The position numbers were made by a program, and so were the translations under genes. 64,000 nt of DNA, from assembly GCA_030278955.1 (NCBI GenBank), contig JAOANR010000001.1, positions 41,008,890 to 41,072,889 on the forward strand, in the 5' to 3' direction. Of the stretch, positions 45,351 through 57,683 are shown one piece after another. This DNA is from Hygrophila difformis (taxonomy: Eukaryota > Streptophyta > Magnoliopsida > Lamiales > Acanthaceae). The notes beneath the pieces are model-generated. The model made no database searches and was not told the DNA's origin. It saw nothing but the letters and a program-made list of their open reading frames with translations. Positions within the stretch are counted from its first letter, which is position 1; the number at the start of each line of letters is the position of its first letter.

Positions 45351-46743
45351 ACAGGTCCATTTAGTTATTCAATGTATAAACCATTTATTTAATACATCAT
45401 CCAAGGTTGAGTTATCATAAAGAATGAGGGTATATTTTGCTATAGTTGTTGGCATTTTGCTGTAAATTCTGCTCTAAAACTTATGATGTTTTACTTTTGG
45501 TGAATTCTAAAATTTATTATCTATCAACTCTGTCCATACTATTTAAAGTGTTGGAAATTGCTGTTAAATGTTATAACTTGAGTTATGGATGGTGTTTTAT
45601 GATTCTGATTACTTTGGAATTCCCATATGCACTAACAATCATATTTTCTTGAGTAATTGTTATATATACATATTAGAAGCAGGATATGCCAACAAAGGGG
45701 CAAGATGACAGCCGTGATGATGAAGTGAAATTCAGAGTCCTAAACATTCCAGGTGTGATCTTTTCATGTTTTATGTTTACTGATTTGAATGGAATAAATT
45801 TGTAAGAGCTTAGTTATGTTTTTAATATTTCCCTATGCTTTAGAATAAATTGGTACATGCATTATATGGATATATAAATTATGCTAGATTAAATTGTGTT
45901 TTCACAGTGTGCTATTATTTGAATTACCACATCACAACCAATCTTAAGAAAATTCGAATATAAGTCTAACTGTTCTGCTTAGATCCGATTTTACAACTTA
46001 ATGAGCATTATGATTCTTAGTTTAAAGTCCTAGACTTTGTTAAATTGTCATGCTAGTTGTTCGAACTTTGGTGACGATTCTACTTACCTTGCAGAAAGCT
46101 TTTTGATTAATTAGACTAGTTTATTTGTTATGTGGAGAGTCATCATTATTTATATAAGAATATGCTCGTTCCATGTCTCCTTAAATGCTTAATTATAAAT
46201 AAAGTCAGAGTAAAACCCCTATATATTTAAAAAAAAAACATTAGATTAAATCTTGCAAAAATAAATGAAAAAAAAATGCAAGAGTAAAAAAAAAATCCGA
46301 ATAAAGGGGTATTAAACAGAATATTTATAAACTCTTGACTATATGACTGGCACGTATTCTTAGACATGAGTAGCTTTTGGAATTCAACCATCTACAACTC
46401 AGCCAAAGTGTCTAGAATAATTGTGAAACCGAGTCATTAATTGAGCAAATTTGAAGACAGGAATAGAAAAGCATATTTACATTATTCACTCTCCCATTTC
46501 GAGTTGCTATGTGTGATTGATCCGCCTTTTGTACTGTAAGTGCTTTGGATATCTGGTTTTGACAGCTGATGCATGACAATTTACCTTGTTCTAGCACATT
46601 AAACTTTTGAATCTCTTTAGCTCATTGCGTTGTTGAAATCTATGATTTGGCATAACTGTAATGACTTCATCTTTATTATCTTGTTTGGCATGTTGGTGTG
46701 TTAATTGACTTCCAGGACGAGCAATATTTAAGTGTGAGGATGT
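45351..46743 (+). mobile_element. LARD-like internal region, 3' part (second copy)
   Basis: Continues the interrupted internal region and repeats 31309-32697. The 70-bp exon-like block is at about 45683-45752. It ends with TTTAAGTGTGAGGATGT before the LTR at 46744. Confidence 0.8.
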
Positions 46744-48743
46744 TGATGCACCCTGTGAAACCACACTTATACAAGCTTGAATTGTACCACAATATGTCCA
46801 AAATGAGTGCATTTTACCTTAATTCATTGCACTTTTAGGTGTATTTCATGTGTTTTTATTTTTCAAGTGATCATGGTTAGATTTGGCTTATTTAGGTTAG
46901 ATTTATCATGTTTTTATGTGTTTTTAATAAGACTTTTAGCAAACCTAATGCATTGCAATGTTGTTTCAGGCATTAAAATGAAGAAAGAAGATGTTCGGAG
47001 GTCAAAGGATGGGAAATTCGGAATTTTCAACACTGGAAAAGCTCCAGAATGCGCCACATAGGCATGGCGGCCCATAAAATCATGCTCGAGCGCCACATTA
47101 TGCGCCACATCGACACTTAGGATAATTTCGGATGAAAAAAGCTTCAGGATGCGCCGCATAAGCTTGGTGGCGCCGAAATCTGCTCTGGAGCGCCACAAAA
47201 TGCGCCGCTGTTAAATTAAAAATTGGGAAATTGTCAGAATGCGCCGCACCTCCTTGGTGGCGCCTAAAACCACCTTGGAGCGCCACTTTTTGCGCCGCAG
47301 CAGAAAATTTGGAAAATGTCAGGATGCGCCAGCTCTCTTTGGTGGCGCCGAAAACCTCTTCCGAGCGCCACTTTTTGCGTCACAGTCGCGGTTTGGAGGT
47401 TTTCTAACCTCCCGAACACGGTTTTAAATGCCGTTTTTCGTCATTCTCTTCATAGAGACTCATATCCAGACTCATTTTATCATCAGAAACTCTCTGGAAA
47501 CGCTCTGCAACTTTGGAGAAGAAGGCGATAACACCGAACCATGCCGGAGGAAGTGATCGGAATGTCTTTCTGACTGTGTTCTTCGCATTCTAGGTGTTGT
47601 TTTCCTTTTTCTCGCTTTGTAATGTTTAGGATTTGCTTTTAAACATAATTTCCTACTGTTTTCATGTTTGTAAATGGATTTCTATGTTGTTCGTGTTAAA
47701 AGTATTCTAGAACGGGAGTTCAGAATCACTTTTGAAGTACGAATTTATCTTTTATGGCAGAAATATAATAAATGTCGATGTTTATCTGTGTAATCTGGAT
47801 TAATCTGCAAGAACTGTTAGAATTTGAATTAGGATTATGTATTGGACGCCTGAAATTGATCGACAATTATGTTTTGGCAAAAATCTGAAATCTGTATTTT
47901 TAATTTGCTAAACCTGGACTGATCGATCATTCTGCATATTTTGTCTACAATAATCTGATAAAAATTCTAATATGTTCACATTCTAATTTAGTATTAAAAT
48001 CCATATTACCATGTTTTATCAATATTTTACCATGTTTATTAGATTATTTACACTATTCTGCATAATTAAATGTTAGAATCTAATCTGTTTGATTTCTGCT
48101 TTGCTAAATCGGGAGATAAAAAGTGGAAATTAGATTTTAGTACCGGTCTTGGGAATAAATCATACTAAAATAGATTCTGACATGTACACGCTGATTTGGG
48201 AAATGAAATGTGTCGTACAATCACTATAGGAAAATTTGTATGCTTGGGAAAGACTGAAATTTATGCCTAGACTGATGATTGCAGGATGTTAGATAATTTA
48301 ATTTGCTTCCATGAAGTCTGTTTTTACAAATTATGAAAATTAGGAAATTGTTATATTTTTAATCTTTATAAAATCATTAATTCTGCTGAAATTGATTTTT
48401 TTAGACATTGGGAAATGCTAAATCATTATGCAATTTCACTTTTATATAAAGATGGCATGTTCTAAATCATTAAAAGCATATATCTTATTTTTATTTTTAT
48501 TATTTTAAATTTTTAACTTGCTTTATTTTTAAATTTAATGCTATTATTTTAATTTAATCACCATTAGAATTAAACAAACTCTTTTCAATATATATTATTA
48601 ATGAACTTAAAATGACTAAGTTTTCTCCAGAATGAAATAATATTCTGAATTCCCTTGGGTTCGACCCGGTATTCACCGGTTTTTATTACTTGATGACAAC
48701 CATCCGCTTGTGGTAAAATATGAGTAGTGAAAATCACTCATCA
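46744..48743 (+). repeat. 3' LTR of the LARD-like element (2000 bp)
   Basis: Starts TGATGCACCC and ends ACTCATCA, matching 32698-34705. The GCGCC array is at 47047-47403. Directly downstream lies an unrelated gag, which is the insertion site. Confidence 0.88.
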
Positions 48744-49433
48744 CCACCCGCAGCAGCAGCAGCTAGACCATCTGTCTATCCCGCCCGCCAAAGGCTAAAT
48801 CTGAATGAAGGGATTAATCAAGGGAATCAACCTGGGATTGATCTTGAGCATGAAGGCGCAAACCAAGAACCTGTCGAGCAGAACATATTAGAAGCGGATC
48901 TGAGAGGAATCAAGTTCACAATACCAGCGTTCAAAGGAACTACTGATCCTGGGGAATTCATTGATTGGAGGCGAAACATCGAGTTGATTTATGACTGCCA
49001 ACAATACAATGAATTTATGAAGATCCAACTTGCAGTATGTGAATTCAAGGATTATGCTCGGACATAGTGGCAGAAAATGCTACGAGGAGCTCAAAGAGAC
49101 GGACACCCTCCAATTGCCACTTGGGCCAATTTTATGTGAGCTATGGAAAAGAGGTTTGTTCCTAGTGATTACCGTCAAGACTTGTATATGAAAGTTAGCT
49201 TTTGTATGCAGGGTAACATGACCGTTGACGAATACTACAAGGATTTGGAACGCCTAATGATGAGAGCCCAGATCGAGGAGGAAGAAGATCTACTGATAGC
49301 TCGATTCAAAAGAGGCTTAAGGAAGGAAATTCTAGCTGAGGTCAAACTGAGGACCTATGACACTTTTGAACTTTTGGTTCAAATGTCTGCAGAGATTGAG
49401 AGGCAACTGAAGGATAGGCCAATCAAGTCCACT
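48744..49433 (+). pseudogene. Broken chromovirus gag (host of two insertions)
   Basis: Reads gag from a third gypsy type: PAFKGTTDPGEFIDW, LAVCEFKDYA, then after a TAG at about 49065 WQKMLRGAQRDG, after a TGA at about 49138 EKRFVPSDYRQDLY, DEYYKDLERLMMRAQ and ARFKRGLRKEI. All parts are in one frame. The N-terminus is cut by the LARD LTR; the short frame that reads from the LTR into it is an accident. The C-terminus is cut at 49433 by the LTR of the next element. The RFVPS-x-Y-x2-DLY style resembles Reina/CRM-type chromoviruses. Confidence 0.8.
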
Positions 49434-51941
49434 TGTAATACCCGAAAAATCCAAAATTTACGAATTTGGATTTATTTATCGAAATCGAAATAATTCCGAG
49501 AGAGTGGAATTAAATATTTCGGATAATCGCGACTCGGGATAGATGTATCGAATTATCCCAACAATCTCGGATAATTCATATTATGATTTTTAGGAGATTA
49601 AAAATCATAATATTATAAAAAAAAAAAATTCGCAGGCTGGTGGCCGCGCGGTGGCGGCGCGGTGCGCGCCACCAGCGCGCCACCCTGCTGTTATGGCGAA
49701 CTCATAACGCCCTATGCGTTTCATGTCATGAATTCGGTGGTGGGTGATTCCAAACGACTCCAATTCAAATTTCAAGCATTGAGGGACGTTGTGGGGTGCT
49801 TGACAATGATTATTGGGTGCATTAAGACCCCAACAAATCAGTTATGAGGCTATATGATCACTTGAGGGAATCCTATGAAGTCATGTGGAGTAGTGGGGGT
49901 TTTGGATGAGGGTTGAGGGAGTTAAGTCAGGGGTTATGGAGCTAAATTCGTCCCCTCACATCCCTAGCATCCTATGACAGTCATTGGGCTACTCCCCACC
50001 TCTATAAATACCCCTAGTCATGCCTCCATTCCACCCATTTGCACTTAAGAAGTTTCATAGTGAGTGTTGGTGAAGTTCTTGAGTTGTGCTTCACTTGGCA
50101 GAGAGTTGGACGTGTTCAAGTGATCCAATCCATTCTTCTAAGGTTGGGTAAGAGTTCTACTTCATTCCATTGGTTTTAGATTCGAGTCTGTTGCCCTAGA
50201 ACTAAGATTTCTTTCGACAACTCCAAAATAGATTCAATCGGAGGGAGGTGTTGATTCGTGGGGCTGTTCCGGACGATCTCGGGGATTCTACCAAGGGGAA
50301 TTTCAATCCTAAACTCATCTCAAGTAAGTTAGTATTGTGCACGTCGATTTTTAGGAGTTTTGGTTGAGTATAACTCGAGATATGGGATGATCTCTTCATT
50401 TTACAAAATCTGTCAAATAGGGTTTTCCTATGACCAATTTTCTTGTTCTGAGTAATCGACTATGATCCGTACATTTTTAGAAGAACCTTCCAAAATGAAA
50501 CTTGTTCCTAATGTCCTAAAGATGCTCTCTGTAAATTTTTATAATTTTTGGACATGTTTTGGTCATCCAAATTCGATCTGGTATTTTCTGCATATATGTT
50601 GACAGTTTTGATGAATGTATGTAGTCAGTTTTGTTGTTCTAATCACTCTCGCCTATGATCGTTTTTAGTGCTTGATGTCTTCATGAAATTTGTTCTAATA
50701 TGTGTCTAGATCATCCCTGTAAAATTTCATGGTTTTTGGAGTACGTATGAAATTGTTATGAATTTTTGAACTCACTGTGGTCGAATTTACTGAAGCATGA
50801 GAAATTGTAAATCAGTAGCTTTCTGTAATCGATTAAAATGACCAATTTAGAGTCCGAAATTTGAGACGGCTATTTCTATGAAAAATGCCTATTTTGATGA
50901 TTCCTAGCCACTGTAATTTTTCCAGAATTTTTAAACTGCATTTTTAAAGGCGATTTCAGAAACTGCTACAATGTCACTTTTGGTCGGTTAATGATATTTT
51001 GAATATTCGATGAACTAAGAGTCGATTGTTACTCGGTTTTTGGATATATATGAAATCTGGATATGTGGTGAATATTATGGAATGATAAAAATGTGGATTT
51101 TAAACTTTGGAAGTTTTGATCGAGTGGGATGCCATGTTTTAGAGGGTAAGTGCACTTGGCGTGAGCTCGTTGGGCCGCCCCCTCTTTTTGTGGCCAAAAC
51201 GGCGCAAATGATATTATGGTTTCGTGTTAGTAAGAGTCTATACTCCTAGATGTATCCGTATTGGTTATCTAGGGCTCCGGAGTGGTCTGTATAGGGTCAC
51301 TGCTTTCACATCCCTCGTGGGTACGAGTCCCAGAGGTGGGTTGATTCGAAAGGGCTTAGGCCTAGAATCATGTTAATGGAGGCCTTGTGGGTGTAAGTTC
51401 CCAAGGTCATATTGGGTGTCCTCGATCATAACTAACATTGGTAAAATATTCGTGGATTATGTGTAAGAGATTTTAAATTAATTTATTTATTCGTCTTTTT
51501 AAATAAATATATTATTTTATATACTCTCCTAAAAACTTTTAAAATTCGTTGTGCTATATATTAACTTACGCAGTACCTTTGTACTGATAAATTGTTGTTT
51601 TATTTTCTTTTCAGATTTTGCAGAGTAAGCATCGCATGGAGGGATGGGATTTCCATTTAAAAGAAAAGACTTGTCGCACTTTAATTATTTTAATTGGACT
51701 TGGACTCTGGTTTTGGCCGCATGTTTTGGCCCTGTTTATTTTGCTTCCGCACTGCTTATTATTATGTGTGTTATACTCTGATTAAATTTCGGGCTTATTT
51801 GAATGGTTTTTAAATATTTTTAAGTTAATGATGCAACTTAAGCCTTAGCATCCTTTTAAATCAGCTCGATTTGATCGGGTCTTGTTTGGAAGGGTGTGGC
51901 GGTAGCGTCCCGGCCTGGGTGACCAAATCCGGGGTGTTACA
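49434..51941 (+). repeat. 5' LTR of a plus-strand gypsy element (2508 bp)
   Basis: Starts TGTAATACCCGAAAAATCC and ends GGGGTGTTACA, followed by the iMet PBS. GC-rich palindromes (GGTGGCCGCGCGGTGG) are at 49637-49684 and a TATA box (TATAAATA) at 50003-50010. Short frames inside it are not coding. Confidence 0.88.
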
Positions 51942-51944
51942 AAG

Positions 51945-51956
51945 TGGTATCAGAGC
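51945..51956 (+). promoter_or_regulatory. Primer-binding site, tRNA-iMet type
   Basis: TGGTATCAGAGC three bases after the LTR. Confidence 0.9.
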
Positions 51957-52203
51957 CCGAATTTTTTTAAGCTATTATTTTTTCGGCTCAATATAGAGGC
52001 CCAAAATATTAAATATTATTTTTAAACTTTTTCACTACTATTTCCATGGAAAGGAAATTTATTTTAAAACCCATGGAAAAATATATCTCAAAAAATTCGA
52101 CAAGTCTCAAAATAATATTATTATTTTTGGGGGGGGGGTGCATATGCATTAACATATGTGCTTGAAATGTGCAAGATATTGATATGTTAAAATTTATTTT
52201 TAG

Positions 52204-52674
52204 ATGGCCGACCCAAAGCTTTTTAACATGATGACCGATATGCTATGTTCGATGACTAGTATCATGCATGAGTTAAGACATAGCCGTGATGAGGTTAGTG
52301 CATATGAGGACCATGTAAAAGGTATCGAGAAAGAGTTGGAGAAATTGAGGAATGCTCGACAACAGGATTTGGGCCGCATCGCTGCTCTTGAAACTCTGTT
52401 TCATGAGGAGCAACACAACAACCACATGCTTAGGGGGCATGTGTTCACTTTGGAGCATGAGATTGTTGACCTTCAAAACCGACTCAATGCACCGGAACCT
52501 GAAGAGGAAGAGGAAGAGGAGGAGGAACCGGACATGTATATTGATATTGAGGGCGTGGATGAGGAGGAACCAGAGGCAGAGGTAGTGGACCCACTGATAC
52601 CTCTTGACTCCGATGGCGAATATGAGCATGACAGGGCACTCCTCGGCTATTCTCCCGATTATCTACTAGATTGA
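52204..52674 (+). CDS. Accessory coiled-coil acidic protein upstream of gag
   Basis: A 156-codon frame starting MADPKLFNMMTDMLCSM. The middle (about residues 20-95) is predicted by eye to be a long coiled coil (IEKELEKLRNARQQDLGRI, HVFTLEHEIVDLQNRL). It is followed by a run of Glu (PEEEEEEEEEPD) and an acidic tail ending GYSPDYLLD. The ATG directly follows TTTTTAG, a possible splice acceptor. It lies about 250 bp after the PBS and 230 bp before gag, in a different frame. The two related pol-less elements have only a 600-bp leader without this ORF. I do not recognise a family; a structural or Gag-partner role is only a guess. Confidence 0.6.
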   Translation: MADPKLFNMMTDMLCSMTSIMHELRHSRDEVSAYEDHVKGIEKELEKLRNARQQDLGRIAALETLFHEEQHNNHMLRGHVFTLEHEIVDLQNRLNAPEPEEEEEEEEEPDMYIDIEGVDEEEPEAEVVDPLIPLDSDGEYEHDRALLGYSPDYLLD

Positions 52675-52906
52675 TTGCATCATACGTTGGATTATCTATT
52701 GCTTTCCGTATTTCATATTACCTTGATTTGCCTTCCATTGTAGCTGCTTTATAATTTTTCCTAAATGATCTAGTGAAGCATTTTCCCTTTCTTTTGTTGC
52801 GTCGTCTCTTTTAGAATTCTGCGTACTTGAGATGTTAGAACTTACTAACTTGACTACTAACTTACCGTAGAATTTGATTCTTACCCTTGCGTGCTTATCT
52901 AACAGA

Positions 52907-54340
52907 ATGCCGCCAAGGGGAAGACCGCGAAGGGAAAACCCTACCGCTAACAATGCCAACCCTAATGTACCCGCCGAAGGTGGGGCACCACTGAACCCGG
53001 ACGGAGCAAATGGGCCAGTGGGTGCAAACCCACCCAATGTTGGAGGTCAAGCGGGCGCCGTACCCAATGTTGTGGACGCACGGTTAAGGACAGTAGAGCA
53101 AGTCCTCATAGCACTGGGCAACGCCGAAGTTAATAGGGCCCAAGCGGCGGTACCTCCGCTGGCAGCCCGTATTAACTATCTGGCAATGGTAAACCCCTAC
53201 CAACCGCCCCATTACGAGGGACAAGAGGATCCCGCAAAGCTAGAAGACTGGATGAGGACATTTGACAAGCTTTTGAACGCCGTCAGATGTCCCGAGAATG
53301 AGAAAGTGAGAGTAGCTACGTACTACTTAAGTGGGGAGGCGGATGAATGGTGGCAGAACCACAAAAAAGGGCTAGCTGATGGCGAGCAAGTTTATTTTTG
53401 GGAAGAATTCAAGGAGATGATGAGGGAGAGATTTTACCCCCTTAGCACGAAGACTGCTAAATACGAAGAGTTTATCAACCTTCGTCAGGGTACTCAGACG
53501 GTACAGGAGTACTACGCGAGGTTCAAGGAACTCGTCCGTTTCGCTCCAAGACTGGTACCGACTGATGGTGACAAAGCCCAGAAATTTGAGATGGGGCTGA
53601 ACCTCAGCATCAGAGAGATTTTAGTTGGCGGACAGCACACAACTCTGCAGGCTGTTTACGATCGTGCAGTGGCAATTGCACGGGTACAACAACTAAAGCG
53701 CAAGGACCATGGGGAGTCGAGCAAGGGCCTAAACAACTTTGATAAGAAGAACCGGAACAATAACACTGGAAATCATTTCAGGAGGGGAAATGACCAAGGG
53801 AGAAATGACGGTCAGAAGAGGCCAGATAACAGAGAATTCAATCGAGGAAGCCAAGGAAACCGGAGGCCGGATAACCAGGGCGCCTTCATACCCAGATGCC
53901 AGAAGTGCGACATTCTGCACTTGGTGCGCGAATGCCCAAGACCGGGGCATTGTTACCGGTGTGGCCGAGAAGGCCATATGAAAAAGGAGTGCTGGACGAG
54001 AGAGGATCGTATCGAGAAGAGGCCGGATCTGCTGAACCGTCCTCAAGGGAACAGGCCAGCTGGCGCGAACCAGCAAACCAATCAAGGTCAGAGGGTTCCA
54101 CAGGAACAGAGGCCACCTCTAAATCACAACCAACAGGGAAATCAGGGGGGAGCAATGAGACGCTTGAACGTGATCAACCAAGCGGATTTGGCCGCTCGGG
54201 GAGAAGTGATCACTGGTACGTTTACTGCTTTAAGCGTACCCGTTAAAGTTTTGTTCGATTCAGGCGCGAGCTGTTCTTTAATATCTACGAGGATTATATC
54301 TGCCTTAGATCTACCAGCGCCTACGAACATTAACTTAGGA
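52907..54340 (+). pseudogene. gag-protease of the plus-strand gypsy element, truncated
   Basis: The start is taken at the ATG at 52907 (MPPRGRPRRENP), after CTAACAG; an upstream ATG at 52874 is less likely because family members start MAPRR/MPPRG. Gag region: YLAMVNPYQPPHYEG, YYLSGEADEWWQNHK, MRERFYPLSTKTAKYEEF and EYYARFKELVRFAPR. Zinc knuckle: CYRCGREGHMKKEC, with CQKCDILHLVREC before it. The aspartic protease begins at VKVLFDSGASCSLIS, the normal D-S-G-A site. The sequence leaves homology at about 54340, so reverse transcriptase and integrase are lost; the last codons before the stop at 54386 are foreign. Confidence 0.88.
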
Positions 54341-57245
54341 ATTCAATTACTGAAACTTTTGACAATTTCCCACACGAGCATTTTCTAAAATATACCAGGT
54401 CAGATTTATTAAATGAAAAGAGTTATGATTCACGGGAAGGGGTTTAGGGATATATCAAGATTGTTAGTCTCTTTATTACTCAAGTGTGGTGCTTTAATTT
54501 CAAATGGCGCTGTGGTCCTCTCTGTCATGAACTGTTGACAAATCTCATGGTACAGCCGGGATAGGTTGACCTTCAGCCTGTCACACTGAGGGTCCCCGGC
54601 ATATGTGCCATGATATTTCTCATCAATTCTTGACATGAGATTCCCTACCATGAAACTTTTGACAGATTTCCACTCCATGAGTATTTTCTGAAAAATCATG
54701 ATCCTGGTTTAGGTTTTATTTAATGAAACCAATTTATGATGGCGGGGTTGTGATTAGGGATATATTTATAAGTTGTCACGTTTTTATTGCTCGTGTTTAA
54801 GAAACTGTGGCCCGAAAGCGCACCGTGTCAAAAATTGCAGTAATTTATAGTAAGACCGGATCGTTCACTGGAGGATGTGCGATAGAAGCAGGGCCCACGT
54901 CGTTTTACTAGATTTTCCATTCGTATTGCTCAATGGGTTTGAAAAATGATTAATAACTACTGGCATGAATTTAACTAGATTATAAAAGCATCTAAATTAC
55001 TCTACAAGCGAGTAAGTCTATCCTAGAAAGCGGGTAAAGTTATTCTAAAACATGCGATAAACATTATCTATGAAAGCATGGGAAATTTACATTGTGCCAG
55101 CCGTGAAGCTGAATCACAATGTAGACAGAGGGGACAGGAAGGAAAGAATGAAAATTGGACAAAATTTAGATATAGCAGTATTAAACTTCCATTTTTATAC
55201 ACAGATCTTTGTTTGGGATAATTCTATCAGACAGCTAATTCTCATGCTCTCAATAATGCTTTCCCTTTTACAGACAGGTACTTACAATATGAGTTTACAT
55301 GTTCTTAAGACCACAAATTCTAAGATACCACAGATTCGTAACTGCCCTGGCCTGGGTGTGTTACTTCATCTGTGGTGGAAAAGCAACACCCGACATATCA
55401 TTTATTGAAATGCCAAGTACTACCATCATTCTCCCATGTCACACCCAAAGATTCTAATTAAGCCCTAAACTATCCCTTAACTATCAATCCTAGTAGCAGT
55501 TACGTGACTCTCAATACAACCGAGTGACCTCTAATGAAAGCGGTTAAAAGAAAGCAGTAAAGAAAGCATTTAAAACCTATCACTCGGGGGTTTTGAAAAT
55601 CTGACCCTGGTAGTAAAAGACAGCTCCCCATCAGGATGAAGGGGTATGGATCAAGAATTCCCGGCTCTTGGTGAACCACTAGTGTGTTCACTTCCTTCCG
55701 GGTGATTATGAGATACAAACTAATGAAACGAACTAATAATTTAGTTCGTTCCGGATGCACTCACTCAGGACTCAAAAATAGGCTTTGGCAAAAGAGGATA
55801 TCAATTGAAAGAAAACTCAACCCTATCTTAGAAAATAACCAAGGCCTGGATGATGTTCCTCTAAGATTATTTACTACACTGTATTTGAGTCCAAGTGGAC
55901 CCCATCTCGGTGTAATATTTAATCTTAGATTTCCAACAAACATCAATTTTGGAAAATAATGGATTTGAAAATCATTCCCTAAACAGGTACTAGACTCTCA
56001 GTTAAAACACAGACCCTTTCAGTCTAGATGAGACCTAATCGCTGACTCTGCTTCTAATTTCCCGAAATACAATCCTTGACAGAATATGAATTAGTCACAA
56101 CTGAGGACTTTATCCCTTACTCAGATCCAGATTTTATAAAAATATTTTTGTTGGAAATTTATTACACAATATCTGTTTAAGATCTAGACTTCTATTGTCC
56201 AAGGGAAGGATCCCAAAATAATTACAGACCACAATAGTACATAATATTATCATGCATAAGGATATAGGGAAGTGTAAAATTAATTGACCCAAAATATAGA
56301 TGCGGGTCTAGACAGAAGGTGAAACACAGATATGAAGTGGTCAGGAGACCAAAGTAATGGCAGAATAACCAGGTGGACTGTAAACATCTACTGTCCAATT
56401 TCCCAATTACTCGGATGAAGCGAATTTAGACAGCTTAGATCCTATAATGGTAGTGTCAATACCAGTTGGACCTCCACTGTCTGCGAATTCGGATAAAAAC
56501 CTACATGCTTCTTTTCTATAATGATCATCAGTTAGCATTGACTGATGTCAACTGATTCCTATTACAGATTGGAATTTGGGTTTGGAAATTAAGATAAGAA
56601 AAATAAACTGTATCTGGATGGAAGTCAGCCGAGCAGCTATTATAACCCTGGATGGGCGAACGCCAAGGCTTCCACTAACAGTCATCCAGACCATGCAGAA
56701 TAACACTTAGTAATTAATATTCAGATTACGAGCTAGTTATCCATGAGGGAATACCCGCCAACATTAGTCTGATGTATTCTTTACTAAGTGTTACACACAA
56801 CACACAAAGACAAAATCAACAAGAAATAAAAGACGATTTCTTGCATGAGAGACATTGGTTTCTCATGCAAGGTTGTGGATAAGGTCCACAATTGATGATC
56901 TTAAATAATCCCTCCTACCATAATTAATCACAGTTCGGATTATCTGCTTAAGTCATCAAGATTTTGTTTATAGAGGAGTGTTTTAATGGCAATTGAACAA
57001 AGGTCCTTTAATCATGATGATTAGTGATGTGCAATTATTGCTAATCTCAATCTTTAATCATTGATGACTCAAGGGTTCAATTAATTAAGCGATGCAAATG
57101 GAGAATCAAAATTTGGGCAGCATAACACCCTATATTGCAATTCCAGAATGTTACACCTTAACCCGTGGGGTTATGATGTGAGTGATGCAATATATTATAG
57201 GAAGAGAATGAAGAATTTTTGAGATTAAATAGAGAGAGGGGAGTC
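54341..57245. other. AT-rich non-coding region, probable LTR/internal remnant
   Basis: No recognisable gene. A direct repeat of about 150 bp occurs at 54352-54500 and 54652-54800 (GAAACTTTTGACA, TTAATGAAA, TTAGGGATATAT), about 300 bp apart. A 12-bp inverted repeat AACACTTAGTAA / TTACTAAGTGTT is at 56702-56713 and 56781-56792. Downstream of the 59025 LTR on the minus strand, it may be R/U5 or the leader of that element, but I found no LTR end or PBS here. Confidence 0.4.
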
Positions 57246-57683
57246 TTTGTCGCGATATCATAAATTTTGTCGCGGACCGAGGTCCGCGACATGGGTATCC
57301 CGACAAGTTTTTAGAATTTTTGGCAGCATAACGCTTCTTTGTCGCTAAGCAGGATTTTGTCGCGGAACGTGGTTCCGCGACAAGGTGTTCCGCGACAAAG
57401 GGTTTTAAAAATAAGTAAGGTCATGGCATAATTTTTCTGTCTCAGAATGAGATTTTGTCGCGGAACGTGGTTCCGCGACAAGGTTACTCCGCGACAAAAA
57501 GCCATGCAGACAAATGCAAGAGTTTGGCTCCTTTGTCGCTATGCATGGAAATTTTTGTCGCGGAATGTGGTTCCGCGACAAGGTGTTCCGCGACAAAGGG
57601 TTTTAAAATATGGAGACAAGTGTCTTTAGACACCTTTGTCGCGGAACAACCATTTTGTCGCGGAACGTGGTTCCGCGACAAAA
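57246..57683 (-). repeat. TCGCGG palindrome array A
   Basis: A repeated palindrome with arms TTGTCGCGGAAC and GTTCCGCGACAA around a 3-base GTG centre, plus half sites (TTCCGCGACAAAGG). Full palindromes are at about 57357, 57455, 57557 and 57656. A larger unit of about 195 bp (CTTTGTCGCTA, palindrome, GGTGTTCCGCGACAAAGGG, TTTTAAAA) occurs twice, at about 57340 and 57530. On the minus strand it is followed by TATAATATA at about 57195. Confidence 0.85.

Larger units (their letters stand above)
37948..45355 (-). mobile_element. Complete young LTR-gag-LTR (pol-less) gypsy element with TSD
   Basis: LTRs at 37953-40644 and 42659-45350 are both 2692 bp. TSD ACAGG is at 37948-37952 and 45351-45355. 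The uninterrupted target is visible at about 31300-31320. Minus strand: PBS 42644-42655, gag 42030-40912, PPT at 40645-40660. I saw four single-base differences between the LTRs (around 38871/43577, 39345/44051, 39579/44284 and 40130/44834), so insertion is recent. No pol is present; the end of gag is followed almost at once by the pol tail CAGTTATGGGGACATAACTG. Confidence 0.93.

Noticed and set aside
48720..48745. ATG at the end of the LARD LTR as the start of the following gag
   Set aside because: The ATG lies inside the LTR; the gag frame was cut by the insertion, so the in-frame join is chance.
56702..56792. MITE with terminal inverted repeats
   Set aside because: Only a 12-bp inverted repeat about 90 bp across, and I saw no second copy or clear target duplication in the window.
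57246..57683. CRISPR-like repeat array
   Set aside because: Boxes alternate orientation and spacing is irregular; the repeats lie in the U3 of plant LTRs and there are no cas genes.
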